From Spodoptera frugiperda (lineage: Eukaryota > Arthropoda > Insecta > Lepidoptera > Noctuidae), in contig NC_064237.1 of the NCBI RefSeq assembly GCF_023101765.2, positions 6,171,649 through 6,235,648 of the forward strand: a stretch of DNA of 64,000 nucleotides, in the 5' to 3' direction. The position numbers and the translations under genes were made by a program. The notes beneath the pieces are model-generated. The model made no database searches. It worked only from the letters and a program-made list of their open reading frames with translations, and had not been told where the DNA came from. Positions 1 through 12,509 of this stretch are shown here, piece by piece (within the stretch, counting starts at the first letter, position 1; each line of letters opens with the position of its first letter).

Positions 1-1298
1 GTTGTGTTTAATCCCCACAAAGCTGCATACAGTTATAATGTGGCAATTGATTACAGTTCAGAGCAAATTGTTGCTATTGGACTAATGAATATTGTGTGTC
101 CACATTGGGATTGAAATTCAAAAATGAAGCCTCTGGATTGTGTTGCCCCAGCGGCTAAGTCAAATTACGCCATTGGTACCGCCACCAGAGCCACTACATT
201 CATTGGTTAATTTTTTGACTCATATCTAGCAGTACAATAATTGCTTTCAAATGACATCATTTCGGGCAACAAAAGTTATACGAGACAATTTTATGCCTAC
301 TTTTAGTAAGTATAATGGCAAAGGTTTTTTTTTAGTTTTGAAACCATGTAGCTGGTGCAAAATATGTCGAGTCAGTTATGTGTTTATTTTGTAAACAATA
401 AGTCAAATACATAATAATAGTCTTTAATCCGAAGACTTAATTAGCAACATTTTATAACATGTTGTATTTTATAGTGGCATGAGCAAGGTGTTTTTGGTAA
501 AGCCTATTGCCTAAAGCTGCCGTGGAAGGCTATTTAATGTCGAGGTTTAAAGTAGTTTTAATTTGAAATGATATAAAGTATTGTGGCAGTATTTTGCGAG
601 CCACATGGTGGTACAATTAGCTATGCAATTACCTGTATACATATGTATTTATATTCTTGCAGATTCAGGGATTCAAATATATCATCAAACAGGTTCCTTA
701 TTGCCAGTGCCTGTTGAAGACTATAAATTTTTGTAAATATATTTTATGGACAATTCAGCAAGAGAAGTCGATCAGCGTTGCGCACACAACAACTCAGTAA
801 AAAGATCCATTGTGATGAACAACTTCAAACATTTTTCCATCAAATCAACACAATGAATTAGTTGCATTATTCACAAATGCATTAGACCGCATGCCATCAG
901 ATAATCACAAAATTGTCATCAGAGCTGATAAGACGCCTGCAGGACAAAATGCTGGACATTTTAATGTGCCAACAATTGATAAAGAGCGCGCGTGGTATTT
1001 AACTCAGTGTTTACTTAAAAATGCCAAGTTCTTCAATAGCGATTTGTAAAAATAGTAGTGAAATTATTGAATCCTATGGAATAAACACTATTATGAAAAT
1101 ATATTTTGTTTTCTATTAAATTAGTAAAGTCCTTTTCAGGCATAGTGAGACCAGGAAATTATGGATTCATTTTTATATGGAGGATATTATAGATTCCAGT
1201 TCAAATTAAATAGGGACTCATACATAGCTCAGCTATACAAAATAAAGTAGAGCATCATTGCTACGCGAAGGCGGTACGAAGTTCGCTGGGTCAGCTAG
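1..1298 (+). mobile_element. Degenerate Helitron remnant with Rep/helicase-protein fragments
   Basis: Two stretches translate into recognisable pieces of the Helitron helitron-like N-terminal (Rep) region. Bases 1-165 include the words SSEQIVAIGLMNIVC. Bases about 855-1005 include SDNHKIVIRADKTPAGQ and then FNVPTIDKERAW. Both are crossed by stops and frame breaks, so no protein is made. The right end is a good Helitron 3' terminus: CTAG at 1295-1298 followed by T, just after a GC-rich stretch. The left end lies outside the window. The order of fragments with long unrelated DNA between them indicates an internally deleted or rearranged, non-functional copy. The family assignment rests on remembered protein motifs and was not searched. 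Confidence 0.72.
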
Positions 1299-1329
1299 TA
1301 ATCTTATAAATTTCGTGAGACATACTAAA

Positions 1330-1620
1330 TGAATTATTATGTCATCGGCTTACTCACGTAACTGTTTGACGAGGAACTCGACTAGTTTCAAGCCATGCTA
1401 GAGGCTCATATTCATGGGCATCATTCCGCGACGCACAACGCGGCGATTGTCGCGCTGCTATGTATTAATTTTGTGAATATTGGTAGTTATAGATCGGAGC
1501 TCATCATCGCAGCGTCGCATCGCATCGCGTTTTCCGTAGCCACCAAGGTTGGTGGCGGGTCAGAGATAGCTGTTTTGAAGATCCAGGTTTTTCAGAGTAC
1601 CCAACCCAACTGAGTCTTCT
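1330..1620 (+). repeat. Dispersed repeat carrying the motif TTTGACGAGGAACTCGACTA
   Basis: A block starting CTTACTCACGTAACTG and running through the motif in the call and CAAGCCATGCTAGAGGCTC recurs elsewhere in the window: about 33430-33480 beside the DIRS element, 49440-49530, 53560-53625 and 58440-58560. The copies are diverged and differ in length. No coding capacity or clear termini are visible, so I leave the class open. The 72-codon open frame across it is not conserved between copies. Confidence 0.6.
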
Positions 1621-2071
1621 TGCCCTCGCCGAGAAGTTATAAATTCTACCTCGATATTGAATTAAGACAAATTTGAGCATTTTTGGCTTGGAGATCGATC
1701 CATCAGCCTAATGCCAAACAATTTCATTTCCGACTTCCCAACGAAGGTATTTTACAATATAGAGACACGCCAGTATCAAATACAATGACCGCAATAGCAC
1801 AAACCCGACTTGTTCAAGTGTGGACTGGAAACATTGTGGACATTTTCTTTAGACTCGAAGATTTAGCTGTTCCAAAGGGATGTAGCGAAACGTAACTTTC
1901 AACTTACAGTGCCGAACTAAACAGAAAATGTATCTATTCACTAAACACCTTCAGTAGTAGTTACAAAATGGTACGTATTTTGGAATTGTGGTGTCATTTT
2001 TGTATCAGCCAACTATAAGACTTAGAAATATATAATAACTTCTTTTTTGAGTGGTGTGAAAATTATCGAAT

Positions 2072-2212
2072 GACTTCTCCCGCCTTAGACCAGGCGAGAG
2101 AGAGGAGAGAAAGAGAGTTACTGACTAAAGACTCTTACTGACTAAAAATCACCCCGTTCCTACTCTCCGCTATTCGAGCCGGAGCCCCGGTAACCCACTA
2201 GGTAGTCCGCAG
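2072..2212 (-). repeat. 5'-truncated LINE 3' tail
   Basis: On the minus strand this carries the tail words GCGGACTACCTAGTGGGTTA, CCGGGGCTCCGGCTCGAA and CTGACTAAAAATCACC-like sequence in complement, then the CTCTCGCCT block. The same tail closes the better-preserved LINE copy at 7439-8147 and recurs at 20895-21075, 27500-27622, 50155-50300 and 62828-62930. Confidence 0.6.
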
Positions 2213-3874
2213 CTTCGAATAGTATTCGGAATTTGGTAGTAGGCTCGCCATTTATTACATTGTGGATTCCAACAGCTGGTCGCCCAACCACTACACCAGA
2301 CGTACATTTAATACTATTATACGTAATTAGGTATATTTTACTGACAACGAAGCATTGTAAAGTATATATATGACAACTCGTTCATAAATAAAAGGTGTAA
2401 TAAAAGTAGTTTTTCAACAAAACAACAATAAAATCAAAGTATAGGTAAGCTAACAGAAATATTATTCAAAAATCCCATTTACCTTCCACTTATCAATACT
2501 AGAAAAACCTGTTTAATTTCCTATTCATAAATGGAAAAAGGTAAAGAAAATAATTATTCCGTTTGAAAATATTGCAAAAGGCTTTGAATTTCCTGCGGTA
2601 AACGAGGTAGTCGGTTCGGTTTCCCGTGGCGTAGTGGGACGACACGAACGCGACGTTCATATGCCAACTATTACCTGTTATCACTTATATACCGTGTACA
2701 TACATCATACATATATGTGTGTATCCATCAAGTGTGAAAATTCACGGTACATTACACTAACCGACTATTTTTCTGGGATTTTCCTTGATGGTAGCAGAAA
2801 TGTCTTCACAATGACTATCAAGAGACTGTTTCTGATTAGGATAGCTGAGATTTGAGAGCATGATACCATGGTCACTAGTCAAAGGTCCTCTTCATCACTA
2901 CTACAAAGGCGATTGCTAACTAGTTTCGAAAACAAGGATGTTTTCTGTGTCAGTAACGTCCTTATCGGCCAGTTTAATGCTTGTAACATAAGCGGCCAAA
3001 GCATGGTGTATGTTTTTCATTACTGCTTTATGCGATAAAACGTAATGTTTTTTGTATAGCTTATAAAAAAACTAATTTCTGTTAGTGGTTTCACCTACGC
3101 TCCTAGGAAAAATAGAGCTTACATATTATTTCTGTACAAACATCTATCGCTGTGCCAAATTTAATTCAGATCTATTTATTACTTTTGCGTGAAAGAGTAA
3201 CAAATATCTATGCAAACTTTCACATTCATAATATTGTGTAAAATAGTGGCACGTAGGATAATAGGAAGTAAGATACAACATTAATATTAAAATCTTGTTG
3301 GAAAAAACAAAACAAGAAATCCTTTCAGCAATGCTTGTATAATACGCGTTGTTCTAGCTTTCATAAGCAGATAGCATTTACAGAAAATATTTTTACAACA
3401 CTGCATTCAGCTATTAACATGCATAACTATTAAAGAAGCAAAAAATGGCCGCATTAAAGAGACTACACAAAAACCCGTAGTTATCACAGCGTATAAATTA
3501 CAATGAAAATGTGAGCGAAAAATCCTCTTAAACTCCGCCGGTTAGTTAGGCCGTGCAAGCTCATTACCGATGCATTTTAAGCTTATCTGTCGACTGTAGA
3601 ACATTGTGATAGGAGGCAGCGGGAAGGTAATGAAATTCATTATTCGTTCTGAGTTTAACCTCTGGTGTTCTGGAACGTAGATTTTAGCAAGACATTGTAT
3701 ATTTTTGGTAAGACTTCTTATAGCAGTAGACGGAGCTTGTAATAGCGAGTTGAATTATATCGCATTGCCGTTATCGAGCATGCTGCTCATGATTATGAGT
3801 CCCTGGTGAAGGTGGAAATTAATCGAGTCGAACAGTTACATGACCATATAACCTAGTTTATTCTTTATATTAGG

Positions 3875-4045
3875 CTGCCGTACAACATGTAGCGGGTTCA
3901 ATTCCCACACGGAACAACTCTTTATGTGATCCATAAATTGTTGTTTTGGGTTTGAGGGTCGTGTGCATGTGAAATTATATGTTTGTAAATGCACCCGAGA
4001 CACAGCAGAAAACCCTAGAGCGGCGCAACGTATTCAAGAAAATTA
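3875..4045 (+). repeat. tRNA-derived SINE, 5'-truncated copy
   Basis: It begins inside the tRNA-like head. An RNA polymerase III B-box-like GGGTTCAATTCCCAC is visible, followed by the family body: a CAACTCTTTATGTGATCC region, then GTTTGTAAATGCACCC and GACACAGCAGAAAA. The same body is present at 19387-19576, 44177-44435, 47185-47345, 47826-48045, 48932-49150 and, reversed, 31345-31478. It resembles moth tRNA-derived SINEs such as the HaSE group by memory. Confidence 0.7.
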
Positions 4046-6190
4046 AATATGTATACATGTCTCACGATGATACAAAAAATCGACAATAAAACTTTACACA
4101 ATATTTTATACACATCACAAAACCATGTATAAAATCCATCACTATTTTGTTTACTATAAACAAAAGTAAAATAATATGCTTTGTTTTGAATCGTTCGTAC
4201 ACCATATACAATTTATTTCAATTGCAGACATTATAGACAAATATTATCATGGCTTAATTATAAATGTATGTAATTTAATTTGAAATGAATGTTAAATTAT
4301 TATTATTGTATAGATTCCACGACCATTCAAGTTGTGAAATCCGATTGTGGACAAGCATTACAATAGCGTCAAGTATAAACAAAACGTAATTTAATTCGCA
4401 TTTGTATTTTCAGTTTGAAATGTAATATAATATAAATTTTATAATAATTATTGTATTTCAGTAATTCTGCTTTGACTGCCTCTCTGCTTAAATAGTTGCA
4501 ATGGTGATTTGTGTGCACAAATTCTTAGATACGACTGGGACTCAAGCTCATAGTTTTCCTTTTCATAAGGTATCTACACATGCCTTCAATATGCAATGTT
4601 TTTTAAATTACTCAACTTACTAATAGGCTCTACACACCTTATGATTTAACAGTATACTGTACAGTCCAACTTTGAGGTGTGTAGCCCCTTTAAAACTTAG
4701 TTTATAGTATTTTATTGGACAAGCCCGCCACAGGCTACCAAATAAATTTATTGAGTGAAACATAATTATATACAATTTACTTATTACATTCAAGTTTTGA
4801 AATCATGATTCTAATGGTAACCGCCGTGTAAATTTAGAGAAGAAAGTATCCTATACTCTCCAATATTTCTACTAGAAATATTGGAGGAAATTTTCTACCT
4901 AAATGCTAGGCGCCTTTTGAAGGCTTCCCGTCACAAAAAAGTTACCTCTATAGCAACAGTACACAACAACAACCCACTCAAAACCTTGTACAGTCCTAAT
5001 GAAACATAATCTGTATATTTAAAGAAGGGGAAAATAAAACATGATGTTTTCTTAACCTTGCTACCGTTTCTTCTTAGTAAATACTTAAGGAGGCTTAATA
5101 ATATAACAACGGTAGGCAGAAGGCCGAGCCCGCATACTACCGACTCGTACCGACCCCTAGCATTAATTAGCACCGACTTGTACTCAGGACTGCACATAAA
5201 ACTACACAGAACCAGTATAAGCTGACCAAAAATGTGTGTAGAGATTATGCAAAGCGAGGTCATGATAAACTGGTTTTTTATAGCTTGATATAAACTCGTG
5301 TGTACGAAAGTACATTCATGGTTTATAGTATAACTGCAGTAGTGTTTTTGTTACTGGTTAAGCAGTTTAATTTAAATGCCAACACTCAGTACGGGTATTT
5401 TTGTTTTCATTCTTTTAGGGTTTTCGTTGCTGAACCTTACTTTTGGAATTCCAGTAGTTAAAATGTTCTTGATCCTACTTTATCAAATCTTGGCGATTTT
5501 GTCCCATACAACAGTTCGCTCCTAAACGTAAAATTCGAATGGTAGTCAAATTCAAATTTTGCGTAAGCTTCATATCTAAAAGTTCATTTTTAGATACGAA
5601 CGAACACATGAGCACGAATAGATTGATAGAGATCGATCCATGTAGAGATCATTGACACAAATATAGGTCATGAAAATTCTGAACTTCTTAATAATGTAAA
5701 GCGAACAAAATCCTAGGTAACTTTAAATAATCCTTCATCATAAAATACATTAAATAATAAACCGAGAAATTTTAAATAAAACTATAAAATATTATTTGAA
5801 TAAAGCATGTAAATCTTATTTTGAATTCAAACTAATCAAATTACGAGGAACCAAGAACTTCATTCTGAAAAGCATATTGACTCAACATCAAATTAATCTG
5901 ACTCTCAACTTGTATAATGTACTCATACATTTTAAATTAGAGTATTTGCTTAATGCCATCGCCACACTTGTGCGCACTTGTTTGTTCACATTGTGTGGCA
6001 CGAACCGTTGATGCTATTTTGTCCATGTATGACACGACACAAAGTAAACACATAGAGTACATTGTCCATGAAATCAAGGGCTTACGCACGCTTTCGTCAA
6101 TTGACGATTGCAAGACGAATGCTTGCATCTTGCGTAGAAATAATCAAAACTCTGTCCAAGAAGCGGCAACGTTGCGTCAATCACACTAAT

Positions 6191-6300
6191 ATATAAATTG
6201 AAGATTTTGTTTGAACGCGCTAATCGCTGGAACTACTGATTCGATTTGAAAAATTCCTTTTGCGTTTAATATTCCATTTATCGAGAAGGAAGTGATAGAC
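6191..6300 (+). mobile_element. Helitron 5'-end fragment
   Basis: The words TTGAAGATTTTGTTTGAACG, CGCTAATCGCTGGAACTACT and CCATTTATCGAGAAGG match the 5' portion of the complete Helitron starting at 6509, 209 bases downstream of this fragment. The fragment ends abruptly and has no 3' terminus nearby. Confidence 0.6.
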
Positions 6301-6508
6301 TGAACTAGTATTAAACCATCTGTCGTTATTTATAGATTGCATGCATTCGTCCCATGACGTGCTGTGGACAGTAAGTCTCAGTGAACAAGTTGCGCACATG
6401 TGTGGCGCCGGCATTATACAAGTGCCTTTACTACTTTGACTCTGCAACCCTGGATGTTGATACAACACTAGAAGTGGCTCCACTGAAACAAGATCATTTT
6501 AAACGTAA

Positions 6509-8424
6509 TCTATACTAATATTATAAAGCTGAAGAGTTTGTTTGATTGTTTGTTTGTTTGTTTGTTTGTTTGAACGCGCTAATCTCCGGAACTACTGGTC
6601 CGATTTGAATAATTCTTTTTGTGTTGGATAGTCCATTTATCGAGGAAGGTTATAGGCTATAAAACATCACGCTATAACTATTAGGAGCGAAGAAATAAAG
6701 GAACATGTTGACAAAACGGGGGAAATTATTAATTCTTGAGGGCTTCCGTTGCGTGCGCTGCGAAAATGGTTCAAGATACGAAAATTATATGTATTAAGGA
6801 ATTATTCCTCTTAAAAAGATCTAAAAAAAAGTCCGCGACAGTATATGTCTATCTTTTAGGATTAACTTACTAGAGTCGTTTTTATGGTTATCAAACTGGG
6901 TCGAAATTAATGCATTATTTGTTAAGAGTTGTATTAACGAAAAAATATTAATCTTTATCGAAATAAATGTGTTGTTCATTAAGAGTATTTAATTGTGAAC
7001 AAAATTGTCTTTGACATCACTAAACTTCAATAAATATCTTAGAAGATATTACAATTTTAAAATAACTCCGATATAAAATTCACCCGCGCCGCATGATGTG
7101 CGAAACATGACGCTGCCTGGAGGAGAGGCATTGTTTGCGAAAGACGCGGAGAGGGGGTGTACCTATACTCAAAAAAATTATAGTCTAAAACATTTTTTGA
7201 TCAAAAAAGCGGTTTACCACACGCCCACATTTTATTGTGGCTGTCTATCAAAGTACAACCAGATTCTATGTATAGTCGTATAGTGCAATAATATCGGCTG
7301 GAATATTTGACAAATAAAAAAATCCAATTCTTGAATTTATTGTCATAAAAATATGATAGGGTATAAAAATATGGTCCTTAAGGATTTCATAACCTTGCGT
7401 CACCATGTATGAAAGAAAACATTTGTTCTAAAAAGTACTCTTTCTTTTTTTTGAGAGGGGAAAATCATCCGATGGACACTCCTACCTTGGTGAGGCGAGA
7501 AGAAGTGTAAAAATCACCCCGTTCTAATTTGAGCCGGGGCCCCGGTAATCTTTTACGTTGTCTGCAGCACCGGATCGGACATCAGCCCTATTGGGTCCCA
7601 TCTGTGGTGGCCTGGCTCTTTGAGACGCGCACAGAACGCGACGCACGGTACGCACGGGTCTGGTTTTGATCGAGCGACGAGCTACTCTTACTCGCCGTCC
7701 GCAGACTCGCGTTTACGGTGGCCGGGGATCGTCACGCGATCCTCGACGCCCGGAGTGTCTTCTGCGGCGGCTGGGGCGTGATGAGGATCGTTCCCTCACG
7801 CGCTCCGCCTCCTCCTTAGTTAGCATGACTGCTTCGCAGAAGGGGGAGACCGCGTCCTTTTCCCCCTTGCTCCGCACCTTGGCCTGAACTAGAGCCGGAC
7901 GTAAGAGGTTACCGTCGCCATTCCCATCCCTAAGGACATGGCCACTGTATGCTCCACCATATCTTCCGGGCGGTCCTTGCAATGACGACACCCAGACGAA
8001 ATGCCCAGACGAAATGAAAAAGGTACCAACCGAAACTTCCGTGTCCGGTAAGTACCTGCGTCAGGCGGTAGGTGAGGACGCCGTGACGCCTCTCAAGCCA
8101 CTCTTCAAAGAGGGGACTTACCACTGCTATAACGCGTATATAGCCCATCTAAAAAGTACCCTAGGAATTTTATTTCTGAAACACAAACCGGGGTGGCGGT
8201 TACCCAACCTAAAGGCTGGGTAACACAGCAATAATTCGTGTTAAAGGTATAGGATTAGTGTGGATTGTTCCTTATAATTATAATCCAGTGCTATAACGAA
8301 TTTTCAATGCACAAATTAACCGTGCGTAACACCTATATTTATGAAGCTGAGAAAGTTGTTTGCAAAAATAAATATAATGCCTAAAATAACTATTCCACGC
8401 GGACGAAGTCGCGGGCACAGCTAG
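6509..8424 (+). mobile_element. Helitron, non-autonomous, with a LINE nested inside
   Basis: The 5' end reads TCTATACTAATATTATAAAG, the usual start of lepidopteran non-autonomous Helitrons. The 3' end reads GCGGACGAAGTCGCGGGC, a short GC-rich hairpin, followed by ACAGCTAG. The flanks are A at 6508 and T at 8425, as expected for Helitron insertion between A and T without target duplication. A GTTT microsatellite sits near the 5' end (about 6540-6572). About 1.9 kb long, of which 7439-8147 is a later LINE insertion. No Rep or helicase protein remains, so it depended on an autonomous relative. Confidence 0.75.
7439..8147 (-). pseudogene. 5'-truncated R1/Jockey-like LINE, end of ORF2 plus 3' UTR
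   Basis: Read on the minus strand. From about 8130 the translation gives LTYRLTQVLTGHGSFGWYLF, the usual C-terminal part of insect R1/Jockey-type reverse-transcriptase ORFs. After frame breaks it continues with RPALVQAKVRSKGEKDAVSPF and AVMLTKEEAERVRE. A 3' UTR follows with the GATTACCGGGGCCCCGGCTC tail and a terminal A-rich stretch (T-run at about 7442-7452 on the plus strand). Both sides carry the 12-base duplication TCTAAAAAGTAC (7427-7438 and 8148-8159), so this is a target-primed insertion truncated at its 5' end. The reading frame is interrupted and not functional. The subfamily name is inferred from motifs only. Confidence 0.75.
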
Positions 8425-9687
8425 TAAAATATGTAAAAGGGTTTTTATTTTGCTACATCTAAAGACTTACTTTACCTGGTACTCTTCTTGTTTTTCGCTT
8501 TCAATGGTAGTAATTTATTCGTTGATTACTTTGTCGTAGTATAAAATGAAGGTTTTTGAAAGTACTAAATTGGTTATACTGATGTCTTATAAGACTAAAT
8601 GTCATTAGAAAGGATACATGAGATAATTAATTTATGTATGAGAAAGCCAAACAAGACAGCTGGCAATTTCAAGACACGACATTTACATACCAAATTATTT
8701 ACACAATCCTTGGCATTTTGGCATACTATTAGAGTATTTTGATTTGATTTATTATTGAAAAATATGAACGAATAGTCTGAAATACAAGTACAGGCGTATT
8801 TTTATTAACTTGTCTTCCCTTTGAATTTTTGATAGCTGTAAAGGTTTTTTTGTTTTTACTGCTTTCGTCGGCGTTCTGGGTACTTTTTAATTGCCGATCG
8901 CCGTCGGCAGCGTTGAAGAGGTTAATAAAACATTGCCCTGAAATGATTGATTGAATCAAAGCTATTGAAATATAAACGATCAGTCTGTTTATTGTTTACA
9001 GAATAGTTTGTTTGTTTGGTAGAACGTTTTTGATCTTTTTTTTCATGATTGGTTAGGATTCGGCGAAATAAATGTAGAGTAGGTACATAATTGAATATTT
9101 AGTATACTTCTATTTGCATCGTAAATACCGTTTAATGAGGAAATCAACTGTATTACAGCTTAATCCCTGTCGGAGTTAAGGGATACAATGTTAAGTTATC
9201 AATGAATGGGCATGGCTATTAATGGTGCTTGAAAACAACACACCCTATGAAGCATTTTTGTCTTTAGTTTTGCGATTTTCTATCTAAAATATAACTAACA
9301 TAAAGTCTAAATTCACTGTGATCATCCTGTGTTATCATCAAAAACCACCAAGAAGAATTAAAATTTTCTTTATAAATAAACCGAACTAAATTTAGCGTTG
9401 TACGTACCTAACATCAACGCCGATACACGACGAATAAAATAAATACAATTAAGTTTAGCCCTTAGCGATCACGAGGTACATTATCTTTGAAAACATCTTA
9501 TCTAATTGACTCTCAGAGACACTGAAGTCTTCTCAGAAATAACACCTGTATTTTACCACAGTTTAACTGTTTAAAATAGCTCTTTATTTATAGAGTTTCT
9601 ATTGATATCTTAAGCTGTTTAATAGGGTTGCTCTGTGGCTTGTTTTAAACGTTTCTGGTATCTATACCTACTTATATACTTATCTAT

Positions 9688-9902
9688 TCTATACTAATAT
9701 TATAAAGTTGAAGAGTTTGTTTGTTTGATTGTTTGTTTGTTTGTTTGAACGCTCAAATCTCCGGAACTACTGGTCCGATTTGAATTATTCCTTTCTCTGT
9801 GTTGGGTAGCGCATTTATCAAGGAATGCTATAGGCTATAAAACATCACGCTATGACCAATAGGAGCCAAGCAGAGCGGGTGAAACCGCGCGGAAGTAGAT
9901 AG
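9688..9902 (+). mobile_element. Short non-autonomous Helitron
   Basis: It starts TCTATACTAATATTATAAAG, shares with the element at 6509 the GTTT run and the TCTCCGGAACTACTGGTCCG and ATAAAACATCACGCTATGA segments, and ends in GGTGAAACCGCGCGGAAGTA followed by GATAG. The last four bases (ATAG) deviate from CTAG, so the exact 3' end is uncertain. It is related to the reversed copy at 32765-32971. Confidence 0.65.
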
Positions 9903-9982
9903 TCAATAATAATTTGTTATCTCTTAATCGCAATACTCCTTTTTGCGTTTCATGTAGTGATCGTAATGTAATATTACTATGC

Positions 9983-10404
9983 GGACTTATACAATGTGAT
10001 AGGGGCGAGACTTCTAACCCGTTAAGGCTGAGTACTACATCTAATTTTATCGACAAAAAAAATAATATGGGGGGTTGAACCCCTAATTGAAAATATTGAA
10101 AAATAGTGATTTTTTCGGTAAAAATAATTCACAAATAATTTTTTTCTCACCAAAACATTATCAAACATATGAAAAAAGTAATGAATTAGTTAGCCAAGGT
10201 TATTAGCTACCGTTTGTTGTTTTTTTTTTTTTGTTTCTACGACGCATACAACCTTTGATATCAAAAAAGTAAAAAAAATATTAAAATAGCCATAACTTTT
10301 AAAGGATTCGACCACTTCGACCCCCGACTTTTGTCGATAAAATTAGGTGTAGAACTCAGCCTTAACGGGTTAGAAGTCTCGCCCCTATCACATTGTATAA
10401 GTCC
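9983..10404. mobile_element. Foldback MITE with about 75-bp terminal inverted repeats
   Basis: The left arm starts GGACTTATACAATGTGATAG and runs through GGGGCGAGACTTCTAACC and GTTAAGGCTGAGTAC. The right arm, reverse-complemented, repeats it with a few differences up to the ATTTTATCGAC words. The interior is AT-rich with homopolymer runs and no ORF. No target duplication is obvious, so the superfamily is not assigned. Confidence 0.72.
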
Positions 10405-11704
10405 AACTTAGAGACTTAACACTTCGATACTTTCACTGGGAACATAGGAAATAGCATCTGGACTAAATAGTGGCGGGTTGCAAGTTTCAAATATTACATA
10501 TATTTTTGATAGAAATAATAATCCAAAAATTGAGTTGCTGTAATATGAAGTTCAGATCGTTTTCCAGTTGAACGTATATTTCTAATTCCGAAATTCTCAG
10601 TCCAATACCAGCTTCGAGTTAGGATTTTTGTCAGTTTTAATGATTTCGATTTCAAAACTCACTAGTGAACAGTATTTCTAACCTAGTTTTTACTACGTAG
10701 AGATGGGAAATAAGAGAGTCCTATGTTATAGGGATCGAGCTTATTTTCATGCCCCGATGTATTAAATGGATTCAATCCCAGGTCTACGTTATTTTTGAAT
10801 ATTTGAAAAAAATGTTAACCTAGATTTTTTTTCAATTAATTCTGCAAACTGAGTCACTACCCGACCATCCAGTGACATATACATACATATACTACACATA
10901 GCTGTGTTACAAAATGCGTTTCAATCCAACCCACAGTCCGGCAAATCATTAAATGAAATGACAAACAGACAATTTAAAGTATTTGTTCAGGAAACGTTTC
11001 AACTTGGTCAGAACAAATAATTTTATTTGTTTTACCGTTGGACGTTTGCCGTCTAGTATTTACTTGGAATGTATTTGATAGCGCATATATCACAATGCAT
11101 CATTCCGAACTAGACATTGAAGGGTTAGAATAAGCTAGAATTTTGAACTGTACTAGATTTTGTTTGTTGAATTGTGAATGATTCATGAGCTCATTTGTCG
11201 CTGACGGTTTTTTAAAGAGATTAAAGATTCAAGGGAAGATAATCTATTGATAATCTTCCATCAACTATCGTCAATAAAAACTTTTCGGAAGCAAGAAACA
11301 CTGAAATAGCGATCTATATCATCAATTTTCTAATAACTCAGTACACATTAAACTAGAACACAATAATTACTATTTCGTATTTATATTCTATAAATTCATT
11401 ATTTCACTGAAGCTTAAGTCGGAAAGTAACAATAAAACCCGTTCGATATCGCACACAGCTCAGTTTTAATCCCACGAGATAAAAATTGTGAAAAATGTAG
11501 TTGTTTTCTGATATGTATCCACTGCAGCGGTTTGTAATTCTATCTAATACATACATACATACATATATACATACATTGTTCATTTAGTTGTATTTAGAAA
11601 TTATAAGCTATCCTTTTTCTGAAGTCTCTGATAAAATAGAACATTGTGTTTCATCTCCGACATTCTGGTATAAACTTTAATTATAGCACATTTATCTACT
11701 CATG

Positions 11705-11962
11705 TGTCTCGTCACGCCCACAGGGGTAGGCAGAGGTGCCGTTGTGGTATGTCATGCCTCTGTAAAATGTACACCCACTTTTTACAATTTTCGTTATAAG
11801 TCCCATGTAATAGGAGGTAAAGCTATTGCCATATACTGGAGACATTTTCAGATTTTATACTACTACTGATAGATTTTCAAAATAACCGAAAATAGCCTAG
11901 TAGTATTTTGAATCGAACCCGAGACCCCTTTCCCAGTAGTCGCACTTCGCAACGAGGCAGTC
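11705..11962 (-). repeat. tRNA-derived SINE, second family, minus strand
   Basis: In complement, the head has tRNA-like promoter boxes: CGAAGTGCGACTACTGGGAA and then GGGGTCTCGGGTTCGATTC, a good B box. The body contains GCCATATACTGG and CCCATGTAATAGG-like words and ends near AGAGGTGCCG. A better copy of the same family is at 45845-46110, and a part of it at 61345-61450. Confidence 0.6.
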
Positions 11963-12509
11963 ATGTGCCTATACACATATAACATGACTATATTTTCTTT
12001 ACCCTTCGGGAATGGAATACATAACACTTGTTTTAATAAAAAAATACATATACAACTGAACATAATTTACTTCTTACTTTTATTACTATTATTATATAAC
12101 AACTAATTGACTCAGTCGTATTTTAATTCGTATGAGCTTTGTACACGTATAATTAAATCTTATTACCCTAATAATTATGTCAGTGCAGTAAGGTTCTTTT
12201 TTGTATATTCAAGGATAATTATAATGTAGATTTTCCATTTGTACTACGTTATTATAAACAGTTGTAATTAAATGAATTACTGGCAACCTCGATATTTTTC
12301 CTTAACATTTAATAAATAATAAAGTGCTTTTTTTATTACCATAACGATGGCTGATAGAAAATGGTTTCCATGGCCTATGAACGCTTGCAACACTTGGGGC
12401 ATTACATGCGCTTTGACCACCCTTAATGTGGTTGGCGGACCCTTAAAATATATCAAAATAGAGCTCCCTAAAAAGTAGCAAAAATAAGAGAAAGGTTATA
12501 AACAAACAT

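Larger units (their letters stand above)
1621..6190. other. Gene-free AT-rich stretch with old repeat fragments
   Basis: No open frame here resembles a known protein or is framed by convincing splice sites. It contains a LINE 3' tail at 2072-2212, a truncated SINE at 3875-4045, and a perfect hairpin at 4859-4887 (13-bp stem, 3-base loop). Bases 3150-3240 resemble a dispersed repeat that ends in TTCATAATATTGTG. The remainder shows nothing I can assign. Confidence 0.6.
8426..12498. other. Gene-free stretch with Helitron, MITE and SINE copies
   Basis: No coding exon is supportable. It holds the short Helitron 9688-9902, the foldback element 9983-10404, the minus-strand SINE 11705-11962 and a CATA microsatellite at about 11549-11575. 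The remaining sequence is AT-rich and unremarkable. Confidence 0.6.

Noticed and set aside
7666..7887. Arg-rich plus-strand frame MIERRATLTRRPQTRVYG
   Set aside because: It is the antisense of the LINE ORF2 end. The minus strand carries the recognisable reverse-transcriptase C-terminal words.
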